Origin: Candidatus Sericytochromatia bacterium
GTDB taxonomy: Bacteria; Cyanobacteriota; Sericytochromatia; S15B-MN24; JAQBPE01
Direction: 5' to 3'
Length of the DNA: 64,000 bases
Assembly (NCBI GenBank): GCA_035285325.1
Contig: JAYKJB010000016.1
Location: 62,001-126,000, forward strand
Part shown: one piece after another, positions 24,741 to 33,048 of the stretch
Position numbering within the stretch: the first letter of the stretch is position 1
How the letters are laid out: each line of letters opens with the position of its first letter
Notes under the pieces: model-generated
The model's database searches: none
The model's input: only the letters and a program-made list of their open reading frames with translations
Told to the model about the DNA's origin: nothing
Position numbers and translations under genes: made by a program

Positions 24741-25994
24741 CTACCGCCGGACGCTGAAGGCTCCCTCGACCACCCAGCGCTGGGTGGTCAAGGCGAGGGC
24801 GCCCATGGGGCCCCAGGCGTGCAGGCGAGTCGTGCTGATGCCAATTTCAGCCCCCAGGCCCAACTCCCCCCCGTCATTGAAGCGGGTGCTGGCATTCACC
24901 ATGACGGCCGAGGCCTGAACCTCCTGCACGAACCGAGCCGCCGCCATCTCATCCCGAGTCAGAATCGCCTCGGTGTGGCCCGAACCGTGGCGGGCGATGT
25001 AGGCGATCGCCCCCGCCACGCCATCCACCGCTTGCAACGTCAGGTCCAGGCTCAGCCATTCGTGCCCGCAATGCTGGTCGCCATCAGGCAGAATGCGGGG
25101 GTCGCGGGCCGCCAATTCTGACGAACCGTGCAGGGTGACGCCGGCCGACGACAAGGCATCGACCAGGGGTTTCAGCAGGCGGTCGAGGGCGGCGCGGTCG
25201 ATCAGCAGGCCCTCCGTGGCATTACAAACGCCAGGGCGCTGGACCTTGGCGTTGAGCACGACGGGCAACGCCTCCGCCAGGTCGACCGTCCCGTCCACAT
25301 AGGTGTGACAAACTCCCAAGGCGTGCGCCAGCACCGGGACGCGCGCCTTTTCCTCCACGGCCCGGATCAAGGAGGCCCCGCCGCGAGGAATCAGAAGGTC
25401 GATCACGCCGGCGGCATTCAACATCGCTTCGAACCAGGCCCGGTCGGGATCTTCGACCACCATGACGGCTGACTCAGGCAGGTCTGCCTCGCGCAGGGCG
25501 GCGCCCAGTAACGCCCCGAGGGCCGCCGCCGAGCGGGCGATTTCTCGTCCCGGGCGAAGCACGATGGCATTGCCCGCGAACACAGCCAACGCGGCGGCGT
25601 CGATCGTCACGTTGGGTCGCGCCTCGTAGATCATTCCGATCAGGCCCAACGGCGAGCGCACCCGTTTGAGACGAATGCCGGAGGGGCGAACGCCCATTTC
25701 CTCCGTGTGGGCGAGTGGGTCGGGCTGGGCGGCGATTTCCGCGACCGCCTGGCAAAGGCCCGCCAGGCGATTCGAGTCCAGGCGCAGTCGGTCCAGGCGC
25801 GCGTCGTCTGCCCCGGCTGCCTGGGCCTGCAGGAAATCCTCCCGGTTGGCCGCGAGCAGCGTCGACTCACCTGCCTGAAGTTCACGTTGCAGGGCCTTCA
25901 GAAAGGCCTGGCGCTGTGCCAGCGGGGCGATCGCCACGCGCCCTCCCGCTGCGCGCACCTCCCGCAGGAGGTCGATTCGGTTGCCGAGGTTCAT
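24741..25994 (-). CDS. proA: Glutamate-5-semialdehyde dehydrogenase (gamma-glutamyl phosphate reductase)
   Basis: A 417-aa enzyme that reduces gamma-glutamyl phosphate with NADPH in proline biosynthesis. Visible hallmarks: RVRSPLGLIGMIYEARPNVT, LRPGREIARSAAALGALL, IPRGGASLIRAV, the catalytic Cys in KVQRPGVCNATEGLLI, and the C-terminal STRFNDGGELGLGAEIGIST. The ATG at 25994 has an AAGGAG ribosome site; the longer frame to 26201 overlaps the UbiB gene. It lies 26 bp downstream of the UbiB-like gene on the same strand. No proB is in the window. Confidence 0.92.
   Translation of the reverse strand: MNLGNRIDLLREVRAAGGRVAIAPLAQRQAFLKALQRELQAGESTLLAANREDFLQAQAAGADDARLDRLRLDSNRLAGLCQAVAEIAAQPDPLAHTEEMGVRPSGIRLKRVRSPLGLIGMIYEARPNVTIDAAALAVFAGNAIVLRPGREIARSAAALGALLGAALREADLPESAVMVVEDPDRAWFEAMLNAAGVIDLLIPRGGASLIRAVEEKARVPVLAHALGVCHTYVDGTVDLAEALPVVLNAKVQRPGVCNATEGLLIDRAALDRLLKPLVDALSSAGVTLHGSSELAARDPRILPDGDQHCGHEWLSLDLTLQAVDGVAGAIAYIARHGSGHTEAILTRDEMAAARFVQEVQASAVMVNASTRFNDGGELGLGAEIGISTTRLHAWGPMGALALTTQRWVVEGAFSVRR
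24768..24789. repeat. Perfect 22-bp palindrome inside the 3' end of proA
   Basis: GACCACCCAGC followed directly by its reverse complement GCTGGGTGGTC. It lies 27-48 bp inside the proA stop and just beyond the M20 gene end. As RNA it could fold (tip bases unpaired) and act as a transcription end signal for the converging M20 gene, although no U-tract follows. Confidence 0.6.
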
Positions 25995-26020
25995 CGGGCT
26001 TGCTCCTTGGGTCACGCGCG

Positions 26021-28450
26021 TCAGCCCTTCGGGTCGGCCGTTGGAGGCGCGGGGGGGGATTCCGTTTCGAGCACTTGCTTGAGCCGTTGCCACGTCTGTC
26101 CTGCCGCGCGCCACAGGCCCTGCGCCATTTCCGGCAGCTTCTCCTTGAACGAATTCACCACCTGATTGCGCACCTGCTCTCCCTCGGCGGACAGCAGCCA
26201 TCCGAGGGTGGGGCCGGCCACGTCGCTCACGCGCAGACGCCCGTCTGCCAGCAGCGGCTGCAAGGCTCTCCAGAGGGGCTCGATCCGCGGTGGCGCCTCG
26301 CTGCCACTGGCTTCCCCGTCGCGAAACCAGTGCAGCAGCAGATTCTGCCAGGGACGGCCTTCCGGGCCCGTGGCCAGCTGAAAGAACGCCTTGACCAGCG
26401 GGGCAATGTTGAGATGCGGGTGCTCGGCCGCGATCGAGACGAGCCGGAGCACCCGACCGTCAAAGCTGCGCGGGTCTTTCTCCAGTTGTTCACCCAGCTG
26501 TTGAAACCAGCGTCGCCCCGCAGGACTCTTCAACAGGGTGGCGGCTCGCTCCACCAGAGGCTGCAGGGTCAGGCCTGGGGCGGTGAGCACCCATTCCAAG
26601 GTGTCGAGCAGGCGAGCTTGGGCTTCGGGGGACAGCGAACGCTCCGCGAAAATGGCATCCCAGCCCCCTTGTCCCGTGCGCTCGGCGTGAAGCTCCAGGT
26701 CCGCCGCACGCCACAGGGCGGGTAACTCCATCAGGCGCTGCAGGTTATCCAGGCCCTCTGGGGTTCGCAGGAAGTCGAACACGGGGAGCAGCAGGTCATC
26801 CCAGCTCCAGCTCGGGTCCGCTGCCGCAAGCGCCATGTAGACACCCACCTGGTCCCGGGCTTCGTTGTGAAGGGTGCCGCTACTCCGCCGCGCCAACTCC
26901 AGAAGCCCCTCGCGCACCCGGCGGCCTGCCGGTGAGGTCAGGTAGCGCAGGACAGCGGGGGCCACCTCCCCGAAGCGAAAGGTGGGCTCGCGGGAAGCGG
27001 CCCCGAATAGCCGGCTGAGGCGGTCCGGACGAAATTCGCCGGCGACGAAGAGTTCGTCCACCAGTTTTTCGCGAATGGAGGCCTTGGCGTCCGTCAGCAG
27101 GATCTTGGCCGCGTAGGGCCCGGCCACCTCCAGGAAGCGGAAGTCTGGCCATAACTGGTGAATGATGCCCTCCAGCGTGATGATGGTACGCAGGATGAAG
27201 GCGATCTTTTCCGGAATCCGGAACGGATACTCGTAGAGCACCCGGGAGACCGAGGCAAAAATCTCCTTGACCGTCAGGCGTTCACCGGTCTCGCCATATT
27301 GCGACTTGAAGATGTGCTCGGCGACCGGCACCAGCGCCGCGCGGTCGACCTTCGGGGAGAGAAATTCCAGCGCGATGAAATCCTCGACCAGGGCATCGTA
27401 TTGCCGATGCACGGAGTGGAGAAAGACATCGACAATCTTTTCCTGCACGAAGGGTGACAGCTCCCCCACCATGCCGAAGTCGATGTAGACCAGCTGGCCC
27501 GCGCGGTCGACGAACAGGTTGCCGGGGTGCACGTCGGCGTGGAAAAAGCCGTCCTCCAGCAGTTGCTTGATGGTGGCCCGCACCCCGGTACGGACCACGT
27601 CCTGAAAGGAGAGGCCGGCGTCGCTCAGGGCCACCAGGTCGGTCGGCTTGAAACCGTCCACGTAAGCCATGGTCATCACGCGCGCGGTGGTGAGCGACCA
27701 GTGAATCTGCGGGGTGTCGACGCCGGGAAAATGTGCGAAGTTTTCCCGAAAACGGTCCGCAAAACGTCCCTCCTGGCGGTAGTCGGCCTGAATGTAGAGG
27801 CTCTGGCCGAATTCGTCGAGGATGGCGGTATACGGCATGCCTCGCCCCAGCAGGGGATGACGCTCCACAAACTCCGCCAACTGGCGCAGGATGGCCAGGT
27901 CCAGGGCCAGGACCGGCAGCAGTCCGGGGCGTTGGACCTTGACGACCACGTCTTCCCCCGTGGTTCGCAGGCGCGCCTTGTAGACCTGACCGATGCTGGC
28001 GGCGGCGATCGGATAAGGGTTGAAGACGGAGAAGAGCGAGGGGAGAGGGTGGCCCAGTTCCGCTTCGATGATCTGATGGGCCAACGCGGAGTCGAAGGGG
28101 GGTACCTGGTCCTGGAGCGAGGCCATGACCTCCACATAGGGCAGCGGAACCAGGTCTGGCCGGGTCGAGAGAACCTGACCGATCTTGATGAAGGTGGCGC
28201 CCAGTTCGACGAAGCGGTCCTTCAGCCAGCCTGCCCGTCGGCGTTGGCGCGCTTCCCGATGTGGGGCCGGAAAAAGCGAATCGAGCCAGAACCCACCGCA
28301 AAAATGAAGCAAGATTTGCAGCAGGCGGAGGCGACGTTGCCAGCCTGTGCGCCCTGCGGCAGCCAAGGCTTCCGCCAGCACGCCCGGATCGTACACGGCC
28401 ACCGGGGATCCGTGCAGAGCATCAAGAGAAGCGAGGGAGGCAGGTTTCAC
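26021..28450 (-). CDS. UbiB/AarF/ABC1-family atypical kinase with long C-terminal extension
   Basis: An 809-aa protein. The UbiB core (about residues 75-430) shows the diagnostic lysine motif LGATFIKIGQVLSTRPDLVP, the Ala-rich nucleotide loop AAASIGQVYKARL, Lys of VVVKVQRPG, catalytic segment DGFFHADVHPGNLFVD and metal-binding YIDFGMVGEL. UbiB proteins are usually about 540 aa and support quinone or isoprenoid-lipid metabolism; here about 300 extra residues follow. These are soluble-looking, Trp/Arg/Leu-rich and helical rather than the usual pair of membrane helices. GTG start at 28450 with a weak ribosome site. Confidence 0.85.
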   Translation of the reverse strand: MKPASLASLDALHGSPVAVYDPGVLAEALAAAGRTGWQRRLRLLQILLHFCGGFWLDSLFPAPHREARQRRRAGWLKDRFVELGATFIKIGQVLSTRPDLVPLPYVEVMASLQDQVPPFDSALAHQIIEAELGHPLPSLFSVFNPYPIAAASIGQVYKARLRTTGEDVVVKVQRPGLLPVLALDLAILRQLAEFVERHPLLGRGMPYTAILDEFGQSLYIQADYRQEGRFADRFRENFAHFPGVDTPQIHWSLTTARVMTMAYVDGFKPTDLVALSDAGLSFQDVVRTGVRATIKQLLEDGFFHADVHPGNLFVDRAGQLVYIDFGMVGELSPFVQEKIVDVFLHSVHRQYDALVEDFIALEFLSPKVDRAALVPVAEHIFKSQYGETGERLTVKEIFASVSRVLYEYPFRIPEKIAFILRTIITLEGIIHQLWPDFRFLEVAGPYAAKILLTDAKASIREKLVDELFVAGEFRPDRLSRLFGAASREPTFRFGEVAPAVLRYLTSPAGRRVREGLLELARRSSGTLHNEARDQVGVYMALAAADPSWSWDDLLLPVFDFLRTPEGLDNLQRLMELPALWRAADLELHAERTGQGGWDAIFAERSLSPEAQARLLDTLEWVLTAPGLTLQPLVERAATLLKSPAGRRWFQQLGEQLEKDPRSFDGRVLRLVSIAAEHPHLNIAPLVKAFFQLATGPEGRPWQNLLLHWFRDGEASGSEAPPRIEPLWRALQPLLADGRLRVSDVAGPTLGWLLSAEGEQVRNQVVNSFKEKLPEMAQGLWRAAGQTWQRLKQVLETESPPAPPTADPKG

Positions 28451-28666
28451 ACGAATCGGCGCGAGGCGAACGGGGGGCGAGCAGGGCGGGCCTCATGTTG
28501 CGCGATCGGGCGGGGAAAGTCCACGGCCTCACACCGCCGATCGCTGCTTGAAGGGCCCCCGACTGCCGAACGCGCTCCCGTGCTGACCTTGCGCTTCCGC
28601 GGACCCGCCCGGTCCGCCCGCAGGGAGCCGAGGGGGCCATTCGATTCGCTCGGGGCCGGATTCCCC

Positions 28667-28672
28667 TATAAT
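28667..28672 (+). promoter_or_regulatory. Consensus -10 element upstream of resB
   Basis: TATAAT 21 bp upstream of the resB TTG start, in an otherwise GC-rich 240-bp divergent gap. The best -35 (TTCGCT, 28645-28650, 16-bp spacing) is poor, so activation by a regulator is possible. Confidence 0.45.
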
Positions 28673-28692
28673 AATCGGGCGGAGGGCAAGTC

Positions 28693-30027
28693 TTGTCGGA
28701 GTCCGTTCGTCCCTGGGCCGCGTGGAAGCGCGAGTTTCTGATGTTCTTCGGGTCGCTCAAGCTGGCCATTGGTCTGCTGTTGGCGATCGCCGCGGCGTCG
28801 ATCATCGGAACGGTTCTGCCCCAGGACCGGGGCCCGGAGGTCATCACCGAAGCCGCTTTTCCGGCCTGGCTCAAGCTGGTCCTTCAGGCCCTCGACGCGC
28901 ATGACGTCTACCATGCCGGCTGGTTCGTGGCCTTGCTGGCGTTGCTGTTCATCAACTTGGCGGTCTGCACCTATCTGCGCTTTCCGCCGACCTGGCGTCG
29001 CTACCGCCTGGCGCTCCCCCCGGCCCCGAGTCCCAGCGGCTTGATGGAGGTTCAACGCCTGAGCGCTCCCCCCACCCCGTTGTTCCTCGATATGCTGCGC
29101 AAGCGGGGCTGGCGGGTGCAGTCTCAGGGTGAAGAGATCGTCTTTGCCGAGAAAAACAAATTCGTGCGCCTGGCTCCCACCTTCATCCATCTGAGTCTGT
29201 TCCTCGTGATTGCGGGTGCCATCTGGGGGGGGCTGGGTGGCATGAAGAACAGCCTGCCGATCGCGGTGGGGGAGAGCGTCTCCTCGCGTCGGGTGGTGGA
29301 GTCAGCCTTCCAGCGGGGGCGTTGGCACCAGCCAGGGAAGGCGTTTGACCTGCGGCTGGATGCCTTTCGTTTGGCCTTCCGGCCCGGCGGGATGGTCAAG
29401 CAGTATTACTCCGAAGTTACCATCACCCCGGAGGAGGGGGGGCCGCCCCAGCAACGCACCCTCTGGGTCAACGAGCCGCTGATTCACGAGGGCGTGTATT
29501 TCTACCAGTCGTTCTGGGGGGTGGCCGGGCTGACCTACACCTTGGACGGGGTCACCTCGCGTCACTCGCTGGCACAGGCGAAGACCGGGGGGTACATGTC
29601 CAGGCCCTTTCGCTTGGGCTCCCAGGAAGTGATGTTGTTCTTGCGGTCTCTGGAGGAGCCCGCCGTGCTGGTCGAGACCGCCCAATTCCAGCCCGTGGTG
29701 CAAGTTTATCCCGGCGTGCCCGTTGAAATGGGCGGCCACCGCTTCGAGGTCGAGACCTATCACCTCTTCAGCGGCCTCGAGACCAAGACGGACCCGGGCA
29801 TTCCGCTGGTCTATCTCGGTTGTGGCATGATGATTGTGGGGTTGGCCCTGCTTCCTTTTCGTCATTGTGAGGCGTGGGTCCGGCGGGATGACGACGGCTG
29901 GCTCCTCGGGGGCCGCACCCACCGCGGCCGGGTGATCCTGAGGCGCGAGTTGACGGCCCTGGCGGCGGGCTGGAATCGTCTGGCCGAGGCACCGGCCGAA
30001 CAAGCGGGAGAGGGGGCTGCGGCGTGA
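28693..30027 (+). CDS. resB: Cytochrome c biogenesis protein ResB/Ccs1
   Basis: A 444-aa System II cytochrome c maturation protein. Helices at about residues 18-40, 70-90 and 160-180 are followed by a large extracytoplasmic domain and a last helix near residue 380. SLKLAIGLLLAIAAASIIGT with VLPQ, and APTFIHLSLFLVIAGAIWGG with a conserved His, match the family. It starts at TTG 28693 after a GGAGGG ribosome site; no upstream ATG fits. The stop overlaps ccsA by 4 bp. With CcsA it exports and ligates heme to apocytochromes, needed for the heme c proteins encoded downstream. Confidence 0.88.
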   Translation: MSESVRPWAAWKREFLMFFGSLKLAIGLLLAIAAASIIGTVLPQDRGPEVITEAAFPAWLKLVLQALDAHDVYHAGWFVALLALLFINLAVCTYLRFPPTWRRYRLALPPAPSPSGLMEVQRLSAPPTPLFLDMLRKRGWRVQSQGEEIVFAEKNKFVRLAPTFIHLSLFLVIAGAIWGGLGGMKNSLPIAVGESVSSRRVVESAFQRGRWHQPGKAFDLRLDAFRLAFRPGGMVKQYYSEVTITPEEGGPPQQRTLWVNEPLIHEGVYFYQSFWGVAGLTYTLDGVTSRHSLAQAKTGGYMSRPFRLGSQEVMLFLRSLEEPAVLVETAQFQPVVQVYPGVPVEMGGHRFEVETYHLFSGLETKTDPGIPLVYLGCGMMIVGLALLPFRHCEAWVRRDDDGWLLGGRTHRGRVILRRELTALAAGWNRLAEAPAEQAGEGAAA

Positions 30028-30926
30028 ACTGGCTTGAATTGGAACAAACGGCGGTTTCGCTGACCTTCATCGGGGGGTTGGTGGCCTTGGTGGCATTCGT
30101 GATTCACCTGGGAACCCGCCGGGAGCTGTTCAAGGCGATGGGGCAGGGTGGCATGCTCCTGGCGTTGCTCGCCTCGGGCACGACCCTGGTCGCCAGAGGC
30201 TTGATCGCCCAGCACGCCCCGTGGTCGAACCTGTGGGAAAGCATGGTCACCATGCTGTTCGTTTCACTGGTGTTCTATTTTGTCGTGGAGTTCTGGTACA
30301 AACCACGCTACTTCGGTGTGGTGGTGTCGCCTTTGGTGATGATTCTGATCGGAGGGGCCTCCATCCTGCCGCCCCACTTCAAGGGCGCCGCTCCCCTGAT
30401 GCCGGCGCTGCAAAGCTACTGGATCAAGATTCACGTGCTGCTGGTACTTTCCAGTTATGCGGCCTTCACCATGTCGTTTGCGGCTGCGCTGGCCTACTTT
30501 TACTTCGCCTGGCGGCAGCGCCGGGAGGAGGCCTTGCTGCTGGCTCCGGTCCACGCCGGTGGGGAACCTGGTACGGGCGCGCCGGGCTCCGGTCGCTCCC
30601 GTCACGATGAGTCGCTGGTCTTTTTTGATGAACTGACTTACCGCCTGATCTTGATGGGCTTTCCTCTGCTGATGATCGGCATCATCACGGGCGCGATGTG
30701 GGCCAACGGCGCCTGGGGAACCTACTGGAGCTGGGACCCGAAAGAGACGTGGTCACTGATCACCTGGTTCGTGTACGCGGCCTATCTCCACGCCCGATTG
30801 TCACACGATTGGACGGGGCAGCGGGCCGCCGGATTGGCCGCACTGGGCTTCGTGTCGATGGTGGTGACCTACATCGGCGTCAACTACCTCAGCAGCGGCC
30901 TGCACTCCTACGGCTTCATTCGCTGA
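30024..30926 (+). CDS. ccsA: Cytochrome c biogenesis protein CcsA/ResC
   Basis: A 300-aa heme-handling membrane protein. The tryptophan-rich WWD-type signature is GTYWSWDPKETWSLITWFV (extracytoplasmic heme site), with conserved His in YWIKIHVLLVLSSYAAF and the terminal GVNYLSSGLHSYGF. GTG start at 30024 inside the resB stop. A Gly/Ser/Arg-rich loop of about 30 residues (near GEPGTGAPGSGRSRHDESL) separates helices. It partners ResB. Confidence 0.92.
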   Translation: MNWLELEQTAVSLTFIGGLVALVAFVIHLGTRRELFKAMGQGGMLLALLASGTTLVARGLIAQHAPWSNLWESMVTMLFVSLVFYFVVEFWYKPRYFGVVVSPLVMILIGGASILPPHFKGAAPLMPALQSYWIKIHVLLVLSSYAAFTMSFAAALAYFYFAWRQRREEALLLAPVHAGGEPGTGAPGSGRSRHDESLVFFDELTYRLILMGFPLLMIGIITGAMWANGAWGTYWSWDPKETWSLITWFVYAAYLHARLSHDWTGQRAAGLAALGFVSMVVTYIGVNYLSSGLHSYGFIR

Positions 30927-31839
30927 GCGGCGGCGCCACGGCGGCTTCCAGGCCCCTGTGAATCTGATCGAGCAAGCTCGTGAGCATCACGCGCCAGGGA
31001 GAAGGCCGCACCAGTGGTCCGAGCGGGCCGCTCGCGACCAGCGTGATGCGGTCAAATACCCAGGTGCTGCCGGGCCCCTCCGGTTCGAGTCGGCGCTGCC
31101 ATTCCAGCCAGGTGATGCCAGGCCCCGTCAGTCGCTCGACCCAGAAAAACGGCGGTTTGGCCACGAGCACGCGGGCCTGCCAGGTGGGTTCTCCCCCCCA
31201 TACGGGGCAGAGCTGGTAGGCCACACCCTCGCGCAGCAGCGCGTCGGGGCATTCGCCGCGCAGGGGTAAGCTGGTATGGGCGAGCCAAGCGGCGGGTTGT
31301 TCCAAGGTGGCCGCGAGGGCTGGGGCACTGGCGCTGACCAGGCTCACACGCGCGATTCGCTCCTCACCTCTGACCACCTGACCTTCCTGCTGTTCCTGCT
31401 GCCACGCCGTGGCCCAGGCCAACTTGTCGTCGGGGAGCTCGGCGGGATTCCCTCCCCCGAGCCAGCCGGGGGCGGGCAGCGCGTTGCGGGTGGCCCGACC
31501 AAGGCTGGCCAGCAGTTGGGCCAGACGCAAGGCGTCGGCGGGTCGGTACCAGGCTGTGAGCGCCCCCAGTCCTTGATGGAGATCCTTCCAAGCTCCCAGC
31601 CATCCTTCCGGGACCGGCAGTCCCGCGGCTTTCAGAGCCCTCCAGCGGGCCTCGTTCTGCTGGACCGCCCGGCTGAGCCAGGCCTGGCCCAGACGATGCA
31701 ACTCAGGGTCGTCCAGGTGGGGCAGGGTCCGCTCTATCACGGCCTGTACGGCCACGTCCGACAGAAAGGCACGGGCCGCGTGGCCACGTTGACTCAACTG
31801 GGTCGTGAAGTCTGGCAAGCAGCGGGGCGCCTCAGGCAC
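30916..31839 (-). CDS. Hypothetical protein, 307 aa, possible SRPBCC-like C-terminal domain
   Basis: No family recognised with confidence. GTG start at 31839; the stop overlaps the converging ccsA by 11 bp. The first ~130 residues are helical and Trp/Leu/Ala-rich (DFTTQLSQRGHAARAFLSDV). The last ~110 alternate as in START/SRPBCC lipid-binding domains: ITWLEWQRRLEPEG, STWVFDRITLVASGPLGP and a final helix MLTSLLDQIHRGLEAA. Because of its position between cytochrome c biogenesis and oxidase genes, a role in heme or quinone handling is possible but unsupported. Confidence 0.6.
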   Translation of the reverse strand: MPEAPRCLPDFTTQLSQRGHAARAFLSDVAVQAVIERTLPHLDDPELHRLGQAWLSRAVQQNEARWRALKAAGLPVPEGWLGAWKDLHQGLGALTAWYRPADALRLAQLLASLGRATRNALPAPGWLGGGNPAELPDDKLAWATAWQQEQQEGQVVRGEERIARVSLVSASAPALAATLEQPAAWLAHTSLPLRGECPDALLREGVAYQLCPVWGGEPTWQARVLVAKPPFFWVERLTGPGITWLEWQRRLEPEGPGSTWVFDRITLVASGPLGPLVRPSPWRVMLTSLLDQIHRGLEAAVAPPLSE

Positions 31840-32101
31840 GCGAAAACAATGACCGAAAAACGCTCAAAGCGTAACAAAAGCGCCCTTTGTCGTCGAGTGA
31901 TAGGGGGGGCATTCGTCCTTGCCACGCCGCCTTCCGCGGTGTACCTTTTGTGGTAGGCAAGCGGTATCGGCCTACGGGAACCGGGTAAAGGCTCGATGTT
32001 GCTTTTCCCAAGGTGAACGCCAAGCGGCCCTCCCTCGGAACATTGACTCGAGGAAAAGCCGCGTCGGCAGAACGTTGTCGCCATCGACGCAGGAGATCTT
32101 C

Positions 32102-33034
32102 GTGTCCGATCACGCTCATCACGCCGCTTCCCAGCCTGTGCCTCCCGGCACGGATGTGGCTGCCCTCGACCCGCACGTGCTCGAGCACGAGATCGCGAGC
32201 ATTTTTCCGGCCATCACCGGATTCTCGACCGGGCTGATGTTGTTTGGCGCCGCTTCGACCTGGAACCAGCTAGCCTTCGGGCCGGCAGCCATTGCGTTGG
32301 GTTTCTCCATTCTGATCTGCGCCCTGATCGGCTGGTGGTGGGAACTCGTCCGCGACAACAAACTGGAAGAGAACAGCCTGATTGGAACGCCGGACGATGC
32401 CCGCCGGGGTCTCCGCATCGGCTTTGGCTTTTTCATTGGGTCGGAAGTGATGTTCTTCGCGGCCTTCTTCGCGTACTTTTTCTACGCGCGGAACATGGCC
32501 CCCGTCTGGCCACCTGAGGGTTTCGCCAAATTGCCCTGGGATATCGCGCTGGTCAACACCGCCTTGCTGGTGGTGAGTGGCTTCTTCTACATGCGCGGAG
32601 AGCACCACATTGAACACGGGCAAGGGGGGCGTTCCCTCAAGCACATGGTGATGGCGCTGCTGCTCGGCTTCATCTTCCTGGGGGTGCAAGCGCAGGAGTG
32701 GGCCCACCTCATCCACGAAGGCTTCACCGTGCAGTCCGGTCCGATGGGCACCGCCTTTTTCTTGCTGACCGGTTTCCACGGTTTCCACGTGATCATCGGG
32801 GCCATCTTCATCACGGTGGTGACTTTCCGCATCTGGTTTCAGCACTTCACCCCGCACAAGCACTTCGCCATGACCGCCGCCGGCTGGTACTGGCATTTCG
32901 TCGACGTCGTCTGGATCGGCCTCGTGGTGTGCGTGTACCTCTACGACTATGTTCGCGATTGGGGCCACCCTGCCGCGAAGGACGCTTCAGTTTCCCTGGA
33001 TTCCCTGCTCGCCATCGCGGCCAGCCTGGTTTAA
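32102..33034 (+). CDS. Cytochrome c oxidase subunit III
   Basis: A 310-aa membrane subunit of the caa3-type oxidase, first gene of the cox operon. GTG 32102 has an AGGAG ribosome site; a frame from 31919 has no support. Family features: GFFIGSEVMFFAAFFAYFFY with the conserved Glu, FLLTGFHGFHVIIGAIF and AAGWYWHFVDVVWI. The N-terminus is His-rich (DHAHHAA). The 262-bp upstream gap holds no gene; TTGACT at 32043-32048 is a possible -35 but no -10 fits. Confidence 0.92.
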   Translation: MSDHAHHAASQPVPPGTDVAALDPHVLEHEIASIFPAITGFSTGLMLFGAASTWNQLAFGPAAIALGFSILICALIGWWWELVRDNKLEENSLIGTPDDARRGLRIGFGFFIGSEVMFFAAFFAYFFYARNMAPVWPPEGFAKLPWDIALVNTALLVVSGFFYMRGEHHIEHGQGGRSLKHMVMALLLGFIFLGVQAQEWAHLIHEGFTVQSGPMGTAFFLLTGFHGFHVIIGAIFITVVTFRIWFQHFTPHKHFAMTAAGWYWHFVDVVWIGLVVCVYLYDYVRDWGHPAAKDASVSLDSLLAIAASLV

Positions 33035-33048
33035 CGGAGTAGTTTCCC

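Noticed and set aside
31919-32101. 61-residue N-terminal extension of oxidase subunit III
   Set aside because: The leader lacks family similarity, and the GTG at 32102 has an AGGAG ribosome site directly before the conserved N-terminus.
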